Part shown: piece by piece, positions 51,901-61,340 of the stretch
Layout of the letters: every line of letters begins with the position of its first letter
Position numbering within the stretch: the first letter of the stretch is position 1
Source of the DNA: Hippasteria phrygiana
Taxonomy: Eukaryota > Echinodermata > Asteroidea > Valvatida > Goniasteridae
Reading direction: 5' to 3'
NCBI GenBank assembly: GCA_037893225.1
Contig: JAZGUH010000199.1
Location: 1,798,001 to 1,862,000 of the forward strand
Length of the DNA stretch: 64,000 bases
The notes under the pieces: generated by a model
What the model was told of the DNA's origin: nothing
Databases searched by the model: none
The model's input: the letters and a program-made list of their open reading frames with translations, nothing else
Made by a program: the position numbers and the translations under genes

Positions 51901-54900
51901 ACTCCTTGTAAAATAACAAAATTCCATGATTTGCGATGATGCTTTAAATTCCAGGATTTTCCATGACCGTGGGAACCCTGAATCAGGATGAATGATTTAG
52001 ACTGCACAAATATTAGCAGTCGATTCATGCGTAGGAAAGCCAGTAGTCATTGGAAGTATATAGGGACTTAATGAGTTCGCCGATAGATATGAAAGGGCCA
52101 AGTAGTGATTATAGATTGGGAAAGAGCAATAATACTGGAGTGGTGGTATCAACAGGACCAATGACTGAGTCAAGGAACAAGACATTGCTTTCATTTCTCA
52201 TTAGATACTTACCCAGTACTGTCTGCATGTGTTTGTTGGCGTCGTTGGTTTCTTTGGTAGCCAGTCCAAAAGCTGAGCTGTTTGTTACCACGCTGTCAAA
52301 TATGCAGATGTTATCATTCCCGCATGAAGTCTTAATCTCTGGCCCAGCAGCTTCAACTACGCCTTGAAGATGTGCTTCTTGGGGTGGGTCAGAAGTCGTT
52401 GGCGTGTTCAGCGTGTTGAAATTCTCACCAAGTTCGTAAGCAAACAGCACTGCTGTATCTAACTGCCCTGTAAACAAAGACCCCATTAGTTACGGATGAA
52501 CAGATGAGAAAATTGAATTTTCTTTATTCATTGGAGGAACCATGCAATAAATACCCAGTTCAATCGTGTCTTACCAAAAAGAAGGTACTGTTTTTCAATT
52601 CTTTAAAAATCCTAGTTTCCATGCAACAGGGCGCTACTTTTGTTTGGTAATAGATGGAACTCCTTGTCAAAAGAGCACAGTATTAAACAAAATTAAAGTT
52701 TTAAATAAATGTAGGCTCGAAGTAGTTTCCAAACGAGAAATAAATTATGGGGCCTTCTCCAAGGAACTTTCGAAAATGTTCGATAGGACTGCTGTTGTGC
52801 ATTTGGCTCGTGGCTATGAAAATATGCATGAAAAGTTATCATGCAGCTATTCCCTACAAACATAACAAAAGGTCCTTGAAATGTATGCCTATATAGCAAG
52901 AACCCTGTCCTGTATGTATTTATGTCATAAAAGTCCAGTTGCATGTTCCCTTTAAGCAAGAATGAAAACAAGTTCTCACATGTCTGTCCAAATTGGAAGA
53001 AGTTACTGTCAACCAGGGTTCCATTGGGCCCCGACCCAGCCTGCTGCTCAGTTCCATCAAGTCCTTTGGCAAAATCATTGCTCGGATCACCATCCCAGGT
53101 ACCTGTTTGATGTGATTATACACAAAAAAGTACCTAACGAGAGGCAAGTCCGAGTGTAAACGGTTCCGCATAATATCACAAATGAGTAAATGAAAAGTTT
53201 TGTAGAAGTGTTCCGTTTGAACGGTCATTGCAACCCTGCAACAAATCCCCGATCACCCTAACCCATGAACCCAATCACCCTAACCCATGAACCCAATCAC
53301 CCTAACCCATGAACCCAATCACCCTAACCCATGAACCCAATCACCCTAACCCATGAACCCAATCAAGCACGGAGGACTCTGAAACAGAATTGTATTGATA
53401 TACCAAGAATTTGCAGCGGGGCAATGTGCGAGAAACACACCTCCGTCTGTTCTACAGATATTTCCATGGACATTGTTCCACCAGTCCGTTTAACTTGGTT
53501 CCTCCTGTCAGGGTGTTTGAGTGTTCAACCAGGCTCTCTGCTTCGTCTCACCCATACACTCTAGTTGTGCCGAGATGTAGAGCAAAGAGCTATATATATA
53601 TACTCTATACACTGTTAAAAAATTTGCTGTATACAGTGTTTTCGTATGTCAATTGGCACCACAAGGGCTACTTTTGTGGACAGTAGATCTGCTTAAGTTT
53701 TTATTGTACCTCAACAGACATTTTCGTTGTAAAATAACTGTGCCAGCTACTTATGTGATAAAATTCATTCTGCTTTAAGTTTGTCTGTACATCAACAGAG
53801 GGCAGCATGTGATTTCTGTTACACAACAGTCACTGCATTGTGCAAATTACATTTAACCTTTGTAAATAGCAATCTACATAATACCTAATACATATTCCTA
53901 CAATGTACATATACTATTACATATACACATGATAGCATAGCGCAGTTTGGTTTTATATTCATTCGGTCGAGCCATTATGAAGTCATTGTTCGCAATCAAC
54001 CTTTTCGATATTTTGAACATGAACGTGGAATAATGACATTATTTAATAATGTTTGGATAAAAGTAATTCTGTTCATGAATTGCTTAATAAAGAAACCTAT
54101 TATGATCAAGAAAGTGTGTTTTTGGACTAAAACACAGCAATTTAACATGATTTTTGCGCACACAAATTTCCTCAATTCTGATTGGTCAGCTGCCGCATAA
54201 TGAGATTCATGTAGGATACAGTAGATTATATTTGAATGAACAAGTAAAAAAAGGAGCTTTGTATATTTACAGAACTTCTTTGTAAATGTACATAACAGTT
54301 TACAATTGCGCAGTTACAAGGAATTCCTTGTTAAAAAACCACAATGTATGTAACAGAGCTTCCTGTGGTTAAACAAAGAAACTGTAAATCGTTGTACCAC
54401 AACGTAATTTTTAACAGGTGTAATAGCTTTTTTTCACGTACTGTATCTCGTTGGAACTCCTTGCCTATAGTGTGTGTTTCCCTCCATGATATGATCTAGC
54501 TTGTTTTAAGAGGAATATCAATTCCTACTTCCAGCTTTCCTGATTCCCCCCCCCCCCCCCTTTTTCTTTTTTCTTTTTCTAGCCCTTTGCTAGAGTGGCT
54601 TTTATAGCCTGGTTTGGGGCGATTTTTCATAAAAAAGAACAGCTGCAGGGAAGAAACTTCTTAACCGCAACTGTAGGCAGGCATTTTCAGGGGTATGAGT
54701 TTTCGTAATGGCTTACCAAAAAGTCCAAACATATTAATGGATTTGTACATCTCAGGTAGCGACAGGAGAAGGTCCGCTACTCCAAACTGCACACCGACGG
54801 TGATGCGTAATCCGTCCGGACAGCTGAACTCGATGTGAGTATCGTCCGTTTGTTTCACCATACAATTGTTACTATCGACGAGAAAACCTGAGGTTGAAAA

Positions 54901-57900
54901 ACAAAATTAGCAAGCTATGAACGTGGAAGTTTAAATTCAGTGTTTACAAACTAAAAAACACGGTACACAGTTTTTGTCTTGGCCTACAACCGCATGTTAC
55001 CGTTTAGTAGATTGAACTTCATATGCCTCCTGTACCATTTCTGTGGAGGTATATAGGAGCTCTAATTATGAGGGGCAAAAAGATTCTTAACAAATCATTG
55101 AGTTAGAAAATCCTCTTAATAAATCCCTCCTATACTTATAACTATCACAGCCTATCAAAATCTCTAAACACCAACTCTGACAGTTTGTGTGTGTTTCAAT
55201 TTGAAATTTGATAGGTTTTGATCTGTACAGCAGCTGGGTCGATTTTGGCCCTGAGAACAGGAGGGTTATCAATGGAGACAGCAGAGGTGAGTACAAAGGT
55301 CTGTGTGAAATGAAACAAGTGCAGACAAATGCTTGTGTGATGGGCTTATCTAATACTCAGTCAGAAGATGGAATTTTTGCCTTGGGGATGATGTAAATTA
55401 GAACAGAGTTGTTTTCTCTTTTGCCCTATCCCGACGTAATGTACGAAGCACTGTATACTCGGTGCTTTCCGAGAGCCTTTGTAAAAAAAATCACAGGCTT
55501 ACTCGAACCCACGACTTCCTGCTTACTAGTGCAGACAAGCTCGGTGGTCGAGTGGTTAAGACGTCTGTACTATAGTAAGCAGGAAGTCGTGGGTTCGAAT
55601 CCCGCCCGAGTAAGCCTGTGAATTTTTTCACACAGGCTTTCGGAAAGCACTGAGCATACAGTGCTTCATACATTACGTCGGGATAGGGCAAAAGAGAAAA
55701 CATCTCTGTTCTAATTTATCCAGTACTATTGATTATTACTGCAGTGATGCCTCTATTTTATACAATCCAAGTTGTCCAAAAATATCGAGAGATGGGCATA
55801 TCAGGTTGAATCCACTATAATGGCTTTGTATGATTAGAGTAAGTTCGTCTTTTTATCTTCATTATTATTTTAATTCATTATATGAAAAACCAGGAAGCGC
55901 TTTTGCTGTATATTTCGTGGTGTTTTTTTTAAAGTCCTTTTTATGTTTTTATAGTGAACTTGCCACACTAATGGAGATGCTGAATACAGAAATGCCACAA
56001 ATATATACGTACTGTACAGTGTGCAACCTACAAAAAAACCAAACCAAGAAATAAATCAGTATTCCTGATTTGTTGGGATTGATCATAAAACTAATATATA
56101 TATGTACCAGAAAGGTTCAAATGTCGGGTTTCATATGACACCTTATGTAATGTAATCCAATCAGGCATTATATGACATAATGAGCACTTTACTAAGACAG
56201 GCGCAAAATGCTGTTTTGGATACTAAAGATACTTTTAAGATGTTAAGATGGTGCAGTTAACGCAACAGCAAAGGGTGTTTCAAAGGGCGTTAACTACACC
56301 ATCTTCACATCTGAAGTGCCTACCCACCTGACACAGGAATTTGTGAAAGAAATTGAAAAAGAGATTACATAATATCAGGTACAGGGACATGGTCAATTTC
56401 AGCCCTCTAACAAATGTCCATTTACATTTCTTCACGGTGATGCCCTAGCTCAATGGCGCAAAACTGAAAGTGTCCAAAACAGCATTTCGACCTGTCTTAG
56501 TAAAGCGCTCATTATGTCATAATACCTGATTGGATTACATCTTTACCTTCGGACACCTGTCCTGGGGATATTATTTCCGTCTTTCGGCGCTTGACTGTAA
56601 AGCCCGTTCCAGTTTCATTAACTCGGAATTCCATCTAAATAAATGTCAGGAAACGAACAAGGTACTCACCAAACAATTGTTAAAATCGTGTCTTATTTTT
56701 TTTATTTTTTTTTTTTATTTGTTATTTATTTATTTATTTATTTATTGGTTTATTACAAATCAAACATTGCAGCCCAAAGGCTGAATTGTGTTTAACATAC
56801 AATTTTAAAATTGAGAAATTACAAATTCTTTACAAAGCTATACAAATACATCACGAGATTAAGAAAAATAAATATAAAAAAAAGATTAAAGATTACAAAA
56901 TAAATACTGTCATTTCAGTGGCCTAGAAGGGCCAGGAGTCATTTGTGAAATCACTGAAACATTTCGAATAGAATATGCCAATCAATACAAGTACGAGAGA
57001 AGAAAACTATTATAGGCCTACAGTTTAAGTAAAAAAGTAACCAAAAACAATCAAAACAAAATCAACACCACACTCAAAATACCACTGGCACACAAACATC
57101 TCATCTTAGGTGTTTGTAAACTCACCCTGCTACCTCGTTTATATCTCACAGCAAAAGCACTGAAATAGGCGGCGTTGGGGACATCGCTAATTGTTGTCCA
57201 ATAGGTGGTGCGTGCGTGGATGGCCAGAGAGGGCGGGTAACCTATGGGGAAATCCGTCAATAGAACGTACTCCCCACGTCCATTGAAGGTATACTGCACC
57301 CCATCGAGAGTTGTGAAGTGAGGTTCTCCAAGACACCATGCTATGTGGGAGAAACCACTGGTAGTTAATGCAAAAGGGTGGTATTTTTGGTTTGGTAAAA
57401 CAAGGAAACCCTTTGCATCACTCAAAATAACCCACCAACAAGGGTTTAAATAACTATTCGCCATTGATAGAGTCCAAATTCAAGCTGTTTGGCATGAAAA
57501 TAAAGCTAGACATGGAACATATACTTCAAGCACGTGTGGAGAACATTGATGTATTTGTACACAAACCTGTGGAGACAATGCCGTTTGCCTTTGGTGACGT
57601 CATCCTTTGACACAAGTCGTAAATATGGCAATTTGTCATGAAGTATAACTCGCTCTCATCGTTTGAAACTAGGGGCATAATTTAAGGGTTTGTCTCTTGC
57701 AGAGTTGCGAGTCCCTGTAAGTCCTTTCGCAAGTCCTTTCGCAAGTCCAGTCAGAAGTCCTTTCATAAAGCCGGTAAATGACACAGGAATGCCTTTGCCA
57801 AAGCTCATTTGAATAGCTTGTGATTGGGATTAGGACTGGAGAGCTTTTATTGGACTTGCAGGGACTTGTGATGGACTTGCAGGGACTTGTGATGGACTTG

Positions 57901-60420
57901 CAGGGACTTGTGATGGACTCGAATACATCTCTGGTCTCTAGTTTCAATCGTTAAGACTGACTTTTCACACCTAGTATTTTAGAGAATGCCTCCTAACTTT
58001 ATAAGGTGATATTAACTGCTAGCTGCAGTTTGCTCAGCATGCAGATGATAGAACCGTTTGAAGGTTCTGCCAGGAACCAAGCTATACCTACCCAACTTAG
58101 GTGGTCTGTAAGAACCACAAGTCCTTGATGGCCGCTTGTTGTTATACTCGTCGCAAAAGGTGGATCGGCTTGAAGCTATACAGCAGTAGTATCTTGGAGC
58201 TGCCTCTCTTTCTGAAATTGGAAGGTCCCAGTTTATTTCACAGAATACGTGGCATGATGGGACTGGAAAGTGCTGGGCGAGAAGTCCAAGGTCTCTGGTA
58301 CACTGGTTCTGACAAAGACCTGGTTTAGTTTCAAGGTTATCGTGGAATTCCGATATTGGACCATATATCTTGGACCTTAGATATTGGACCTCGGACCTTG
58401 GAAACCTTAGATCTAGGACCTTAGATCTTGGACCTTAGATCTTGGACAATTAGGTCTTGCATCTTGGACATTAGATCTTGGACTTTAGACCTTGGATCTT
58501 GGACATTGGATCTTGGACATTGGATCTACACTGAAAATGTATGGGGGTTAAATTTACCCAATTGTGGGTGAAAACTGCAACAAATTTGGGTAGTTGCAAT
58601 TTTCACTAACAATTGGGTAAATTTAACCCCTCTGATTTTTCAGTGTATATTAGATCTTAACCCTTATATCTTTGATCTTAGATCTTGAACCTTACATGTT
58701 AGATATTAGATTTTGAACCTAAGTAATTATGTTATACTTTTGTGCATGGGTTATTAATTACTACTATTAATTGCTCCTGAGTGAGGGGGATGGCTCCATC
58801 CCTATTATTCCTGACATTGCTTCGCCTTGCAAGCCGTTCACATTCTTAGCAGTAACAACTCGTGTAAATAACGGATTTGGAGAAAGAGCCATAGAGATAG
58901 CAGTCAACACTAGCGTATGGTTTGCCCGAAGCACTAGGTGATGCAGTGATGGTGGTTTAGGTCGTCAGCTTGGTCTTGAGTCTTGAACATTTCAGTGGGC
59001 GTGTCCTTTATTGAATTGTAACCGAATGACTGACTTACCAATCCACGTTGAATATTGCTCTTGCATTTCATCGTCACTGCCGGCGCCAGAGGGATTGAAG
59101 GAATACCGTTCAACCACCGTTCCGTAAAATACATCCTCAGGAAACTGTCTGAGCAACTGGGAGGTGCCATTGTAACAGCACAGAGACCCAGGTGAGCCGT
59201 TGGACTTGGATTTAAGGTAGAAACAACCTAGTAACGAATACAAGTTATTGGTTATTTACAGCATAGTGAGTGCAGAATCAAACAGACCGTGCGAGTTGGC
59301 CTCAAATCTCAGGGGAATCTGCGAGAACTCGGTACTTCCGGACACATAATATTGGAGCTACAATATGGTGCGGCGTTCTGGTTTTTTTTTTAACTTAGTT
59401 TAATTTGTTTTCTGACTGGGCTAAGCTGGGGATCTACACTGATGTGGATTTGTGAATGATAAAAGAACATTAAGATCCATCACATTTGCAAAATGTTCCA
59501 AGATTCGCACAGGTTGCACGGCAGTTGCACGGCAGTCTGATGGATGTCGCACGGGGCCGTGCGACTCTCTTTAGACTCCCGTGCGACCTATCAGAACGCC
59601 GTGCGACTGCCGTGCGACCTCCATGCGACCAATGCGAACCGTGCGACAGCCGTATGGAAACTTTCAACATTTAAAAAAACTCACACGAATTACACACGAC
59701 AACCCTATATACAAACTGTGCGAATCATCAACAGACTGCCGTGCGACTCCCGTACGCCCTGTGCGATTTGGTAGTCGCACGGCATTCGCGTGGAAAATCG
59801 TTCGAGTGAGAACGGGGCCTATAGGGTAAAGACAGGCCAAAGAGTCCGTCGGTAGACTAGTCAGTGTTTGGTATTACAACGGTCACAAAAAAAGGATTGT
59901 AAAGTGGCGATACTTGAAAGCTGTACGTCTCACCTTCCGGATGAGCCAAATACTGAGCGATAGCCGCATCAACGGTTAACCAAGTCAGGTTGAAGCTGAA
60001 GTCGAATGGCTTAAAGCGGCCATCGTACATAGCCTGGGCGCCCGTACAGGGACAATCGTCGGATTCCACATCCCTGGTTAGCCACGTTGAAGGGTCTGGC
60101 TGCGTGGCTATCCACCCCTCGCATTCTTGTTCCGAATTGATGTATGAATCTGGATTCGAATCCAGTCGGTAAACGAACACACCTGTTGCGTTGAGGTAAG
60201 TATACCTGTCGGGCCTTGCCAAGACATTATCTGGGCTTCTGGGTTCAAAGTCTGTGATGTAACTACTAGTTCCGTCAGGGCACCGATAGCCAATGACAGC
60301 AAACCTCAAAGGAGCCGGGAGTGCATCAAAGTCCCAGCGCATTCCTCCAGCTTGGTAGTTGAAGACGGTATAGCCTCGCCTCCCATCTGTTGCTACGACA
60401 GCTTGAAACGTATTGGTTAA
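45647..60420 (-). CDS. MUC4-like: MUC4-like transmembrane protein (NIDO-AMOP-VWD-EGF-TM), 12 exons, 5' end outside the window
   Basis: Twelve exons join in phase to 794 codons and a stop (2,385 nt). Visible order by residue: end of NIDO (1 to about 70), AMOP (about 97-190, with CPC and CCY motifs), VWD (226 to about 440), a linker with PDGDEVTF typical of cadherin/Ig-like modules (about 510-600), two EGF-like modules (about 600-684), a Ser/Thr-rich stalk (685-702), one transmembrane helix (about 715-740) and a basic then acidic cytoplasmic tail (741-794). This is the C-terminal architecture of MUC4 and of cnidarian mucin-like proteins; there is no sushi domain, so it is not SUSD2. Expected role: cell-surface adhesion or mucosal barrier protein. 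Odd: the VWD motif GDPH is GEPH, which should abolish autocleavage. The signal peptide and NIDO start lie upstream, so a mucin tandem repeat cannot be judged. Confidence 0.93.
46942..46995 (-). CDS. MUC4-like exon 11, Ser/Thr stalk
   Basis: Acceptor ACGTTTCAG, donor ACCG|GTGAGT; 54 nt, phase 1 to 1. ERQSTSQASVTDHAVTTT: a short O-glycosylation-type stalk. Found by splice signals and phase only. Confidence 0.8.
47420..47640. mobile_element. Inverted-repeat element, GCTAAGCACAAAAAT ends
   Basis: GTTGCTAAGCACAAAAATTG and AATTTTTGTGCTTAGCAGC are inverse. A related sequence at 30010-30180 has the same CTAAGCA blocks. Confidence 0.8.
47640..47965 (+). mobile_element. tRNA-derived SINE, full-length plus copy
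   Basis: Starts with a foldback (ATTCGTCAAACAATCCACGA inverted at 47695-47715), then the body, then the tRNA-like core with an internal deletion (GTTGGTAG joined to GAGGTCGCAGG), then TTTCTTTGTTCACTTTG. Confidence 0.9.
48085..48975 (+). repeat. Tandem array (about 153-bp unit) with DR1 motifs
   Basis: Six units marked by GTCCGATTGCAATCAAACTT and GTGCGACCTTTATATGATGG. Perfect AGGTCAAAGGTCA at 48319, 48472 and 48625 (exact 153-base spacing), an imperfect copy near 48911, and extra AGGTCA half sites per unit. Lies in the intron between exons 10 and 11 of the MUC4-like gene. Confidence 0.93.
49112..49298 (-). CDS. MUC4-like exon 10, EGF-like 1 end and EGF-like 2
   Basis: Acceptor TTTGCATTCAG, donor GAAG|GTAAGC; 187 nt. 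NVSCECSEGLSGPTC closes EGF 1; CFLKPCFPGVACVD and CGSCPIGYSGDGFFC form EGF 2. The donor lies in a perfect 12-base palindrome, GGTAAGCTTACC (49101-49112). Confidence 0.96.
49708..49892. repeat. Inverted-repeat element, ACAAGACC family
   Basis: GTGATGTAGTCCAGACCATC at the left and GATGGTCTCGACTACATCAC at the right (imperfect inverse), with GGTCTTG repeats inside. Confidence 0.85.
49983..50290 (-). mobile_element. tRNA-derived SINE, full-length minus copy
   Basis: AAAGTGAACAAAGAAACTGG, tRNA-like core (B box on the minus strand GGTTCGAATCCCGC, A box TAGCTCAGTTGG), body, and terminal AAACAATCCACAAGG foldback. Confidence 0.92.
50604..50785 (-). CDS. MUC4-like exon 9, linker end and EGF-like 1 start
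   Basis: Acceptor GCATGTTACAG, donor GGG|GTAAAA; 182 nt. Ends with LCACSSEDFCNYGQLLQDTN, the first half of an EGF-like module. Confidence 0.92.
50920..51314. mobile_element. Inverted-repeat element with GTCGTCATCC subrepeats
   Basis: GGAGCCCTAGAAGCGCCATC and its near-inverse GATGGCACTTCTAGAGCTCC bound a core of repeated 'TGTCGTCATCCT' and 'ATCCTGAGATAA' blocks. Confidence 0.85.
51481..51636 (-). CDS. MUC4-like exon 8, cadherin/Ig-like linker
   Basis: Acceptor GCTCTTCCAG chosen because it is the only one that keeps phase (upstream AGs give stops); donor AACG|GTAAGC; 156 nt. NSPPNITTELSVLEV and SADDPDGDEVTFTV. Confidence 0.9.
51757..51980. mobile_element. Inverted-repeat element, CAGGGTTCCCAC ends
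   Basis: CAGGGTTCCCACAG at the left and CGTGGGAACCCTG at the right; the interior has repeated 'CATGACTTT' and 'AAATTCCA' blocks. A widespread type of repeat in invertebrate genomes. Confidence 0.88.
52213..52467 (-). CDS. MUC4-like exon 7, post-VWD region
   Basis: Acceptor TTTGTTTACAG, donor CTGG|GTAAGT; 255 nt. Completes FGQTWQLDT, then CGNDNICIFDSVVTNSS and GLATKETNDANKH, the Cys pair and 'D..T...G' block that follows VWD in this family. Confidence 0.95.
52980..53102 (-). CDS. MUC4-like exon 6, VWD
   Basis: Acceptor CATCAAACAG, donor ACAT|GTGAGA; 123 nt. GTWDGDPSNDFAKGLDGTE is the VWD 'GxWDGDxxNDF' motif. Confidence 0.97.
53252..53366 (+). repeat. 22-bp tandem repeat with CCCTAACCC core
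   Basis: Five near-identical units of ACCCTAACCCATGAACCCAA plus TC. Each unit has one telomere-like CCCTAACCC but is not pure TTAGGG. Confidence 0.95.
53367..54716. other. Intron between MUC4-like exons 5 and 6
   Basis: No gene or clear repeat beyond the tandem array next to it and a poly-C run at about 54547-54560. Confidence 0.5.
54717..54887 (-). CDS. MUC4-like exon 5, VWD
   Basis: Acceptor CAACCTCAG, donor TTTG|GTAAGC; 171 nt. THIEFSCPDGLRITVGVQFG and YKSINMFGLFG lead into the conserved 'GLLG.WDGD' block. Confidence 0.93.
55394..55718 (+). mobile_element. Palindromic element with complete tRNA-like core (family T, copy 2)
   Basis: Outer arms AATTAGAACAGAG / CTCTGTTCTAATT. The core CGGTGGTCGAGTGGTTAAGA ... 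GGGTTCGAATCCCGCCCGAG resembles a type II (Leu/Ser-like) tRNA. The segment AACCCACGACTTCCTGCTTA precedes it inverted, so the tRNA-like part is folded back on itself. Confidence 0.88.
56150..56540. mobile_element. Inverted-repeat element touching a splice donor
   Basis: ATGTAATCCAATCAGGCATT at the left and TACCTGATTGGATTACAT at the right, with inner CATAATGAGC..TTACTAAGACAGG / CCTGTCTTAGTAAAGCGCTC. The right end (56540) is the seventh base of the intron after MUC4-like exon 4. Confidence 0.9.
56547..56634 (-). CDS. MUC4-like exon 4, VWD
   Basis: Short exon found by phase: acceptor CATTTATTTAG, donor GAAG|GTAAAG; 88 nt, phase 0 to 1. Encodes MEFRVNETGTGFTV and ISPGQVSE. Joins both neighbours in phase. 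A foldback element begins 6 bases into the following intron. Confidence 0.85.
57126..57340 (-). CDS. MUC4-like exon 3, VWD start with GEPH
   Basis: Acceptor CCCACATAG, donor CAGG|GTGAGT; 215 nt. WCLGEPHFTTLDGVQYTFNG is a VWD-type D start; the autocleavage GDPH has Glu for Asp (codon 57324-57326). Confidence 0.97.
57690..57935. repeat. CAAGTCC-family repeat
   Basis: GTCCTTTCGCAAGTCC units at the left and GGACTTGCAGGGACTTGTGA repeated three times at the right, a relative of 33230-33403. Confidence 0.75.
58340..58720. repeat. Degenerate TTAGATCTTGGACC tandem repeat
   Basis: About twenty diverged units; interrupted by a MITE at 58527-58647. Confidence 0.85.
58527..58647. mobile_element. Small MITE nested in the tandem repeat
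   Basis: TACACTGAAAATGTATGGGG and its inverse end ATTTTTCAGTGTA; inner GGTTAAATTTACCCAATTG inverted as CAATTGGGTAAATTTAACC. Confidence 0.92.
59039..59227 (-). CDS. MUC4-like exon 2, AMOP end
   Basis: Acceptor TTACTAG, donor ATTG|GTAAGT; 189 nt. GCFYLKSK and GSLCCYNGTSQLL are the second Cys group of AMOP. Confidence 0.93.
59470..59800. repeat. GTGCGAC-rich degenerate repeat
   Basis: Many copies of CCGTGCGAC and its reverse; no stable frame. In the intron between MUC4-like exons 1 and 2. Confidence 0.6.
59934..60420 (-). CDS. MUC4-like exon 1 (first visible), NIDO end and AMOP start
   Basis: Acceptor TATTTTTCAG, donor GAAG|GTGAGA; 487 nt, phase 0 to 1. NTFQAVVATDGRRGYTVFNY is the end of a NIDO domain. 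ECEGWIATQPDPSTWL and DDCPCTGAQAMYDGRF are the AMOP signature (W, then CPC, then Q-A and a D-x-R-F). Confidence 0.95.
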
Positions 60421-61340
60421 CTGAAAAATACAATAATTGATAAAAGTTTTAAGAAAGTAGCCTTTGAAAAAATGTTATTATATTTAGCAGGTCATTCCAT
60501 CAGCAAGCAGTATATTATTTTCTCATTTGCAAATACAATCGTTCTTGACGGAGTAGTATTCATTAGAATAGGTTGCAGTTATATGTGATGCAATCAAGCA
60601 AAACCAGTCGGAACTCGGCAATCCTTGTTTTGAGATATGGGCCAAAATATGTATGTTTTACAAAAACAGAAGGGAAAAACATTCTTCTAATACATGAAAA
60701 TATGACGTGTTATAAATGTGCTAAAAATGACTCAGTTCAAGTACTGTAACTTTAAACTTGATTTTCTCTCAGTTCAAATATTTGTAACTTTTTAACCAAA
60801 GGTCGTATTCACATGGGGTTTTCACTAATATGGAGCTTGAAGTACGCTACAAGCGAAAATGTGTACACATCCCAAAATTTACTAGGGCCTATTTCAGACT
60901 GATTTTGCCTAGTCGCATCACATATTTACAAGATTTTCTCGGTTAGTTTTAGGTTAAAGATTTTACATGCTTCAATGTGTTTAACACTATATAGTCAAGC
61001 AAAAGTGATCACGACGGCTTGGTATATATTATGATACCTAAAACAAACCTGATATAACCCCGATCGATGCCCTAATTTAAGGGTGTCCATCACAAATACC
61101 TTTTTGGTAGTTCAGTTCAAATTAAAACACTAATCATACTATAAATTCAACGACATCTAACAGTGGGTGAGCTCTATTGGATTTTGTAAAACTTTGCAGT
61201 GATAAACATACCTTCTGTTCTCGTTGTTGGGTTCTGTCGGATCAGCAGCCTTCACAATTCTGCTGTCGTTGGATTGGATTTAGCAGGGTGCCGAGAGGAA
61301 CCCCAAAGGGGATTAGGGTTAAGGAGACGGTTTATCCAAA
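60421..61340. other. Region upstream of the first visible MUC4-like exon
   Basis: No exon recognised. A donor-like AGAAG|GTATGT (minus, about 61213) has no in-phase open frame compatible with exon 1. Confidence 0.5.

Noticed and set aside
61170..61260. Minus-strand exon ending at a GTATGT donor
   Set aside because: The frame that would join exon 1 in phase 0 contains a TGA, and I see no homology.
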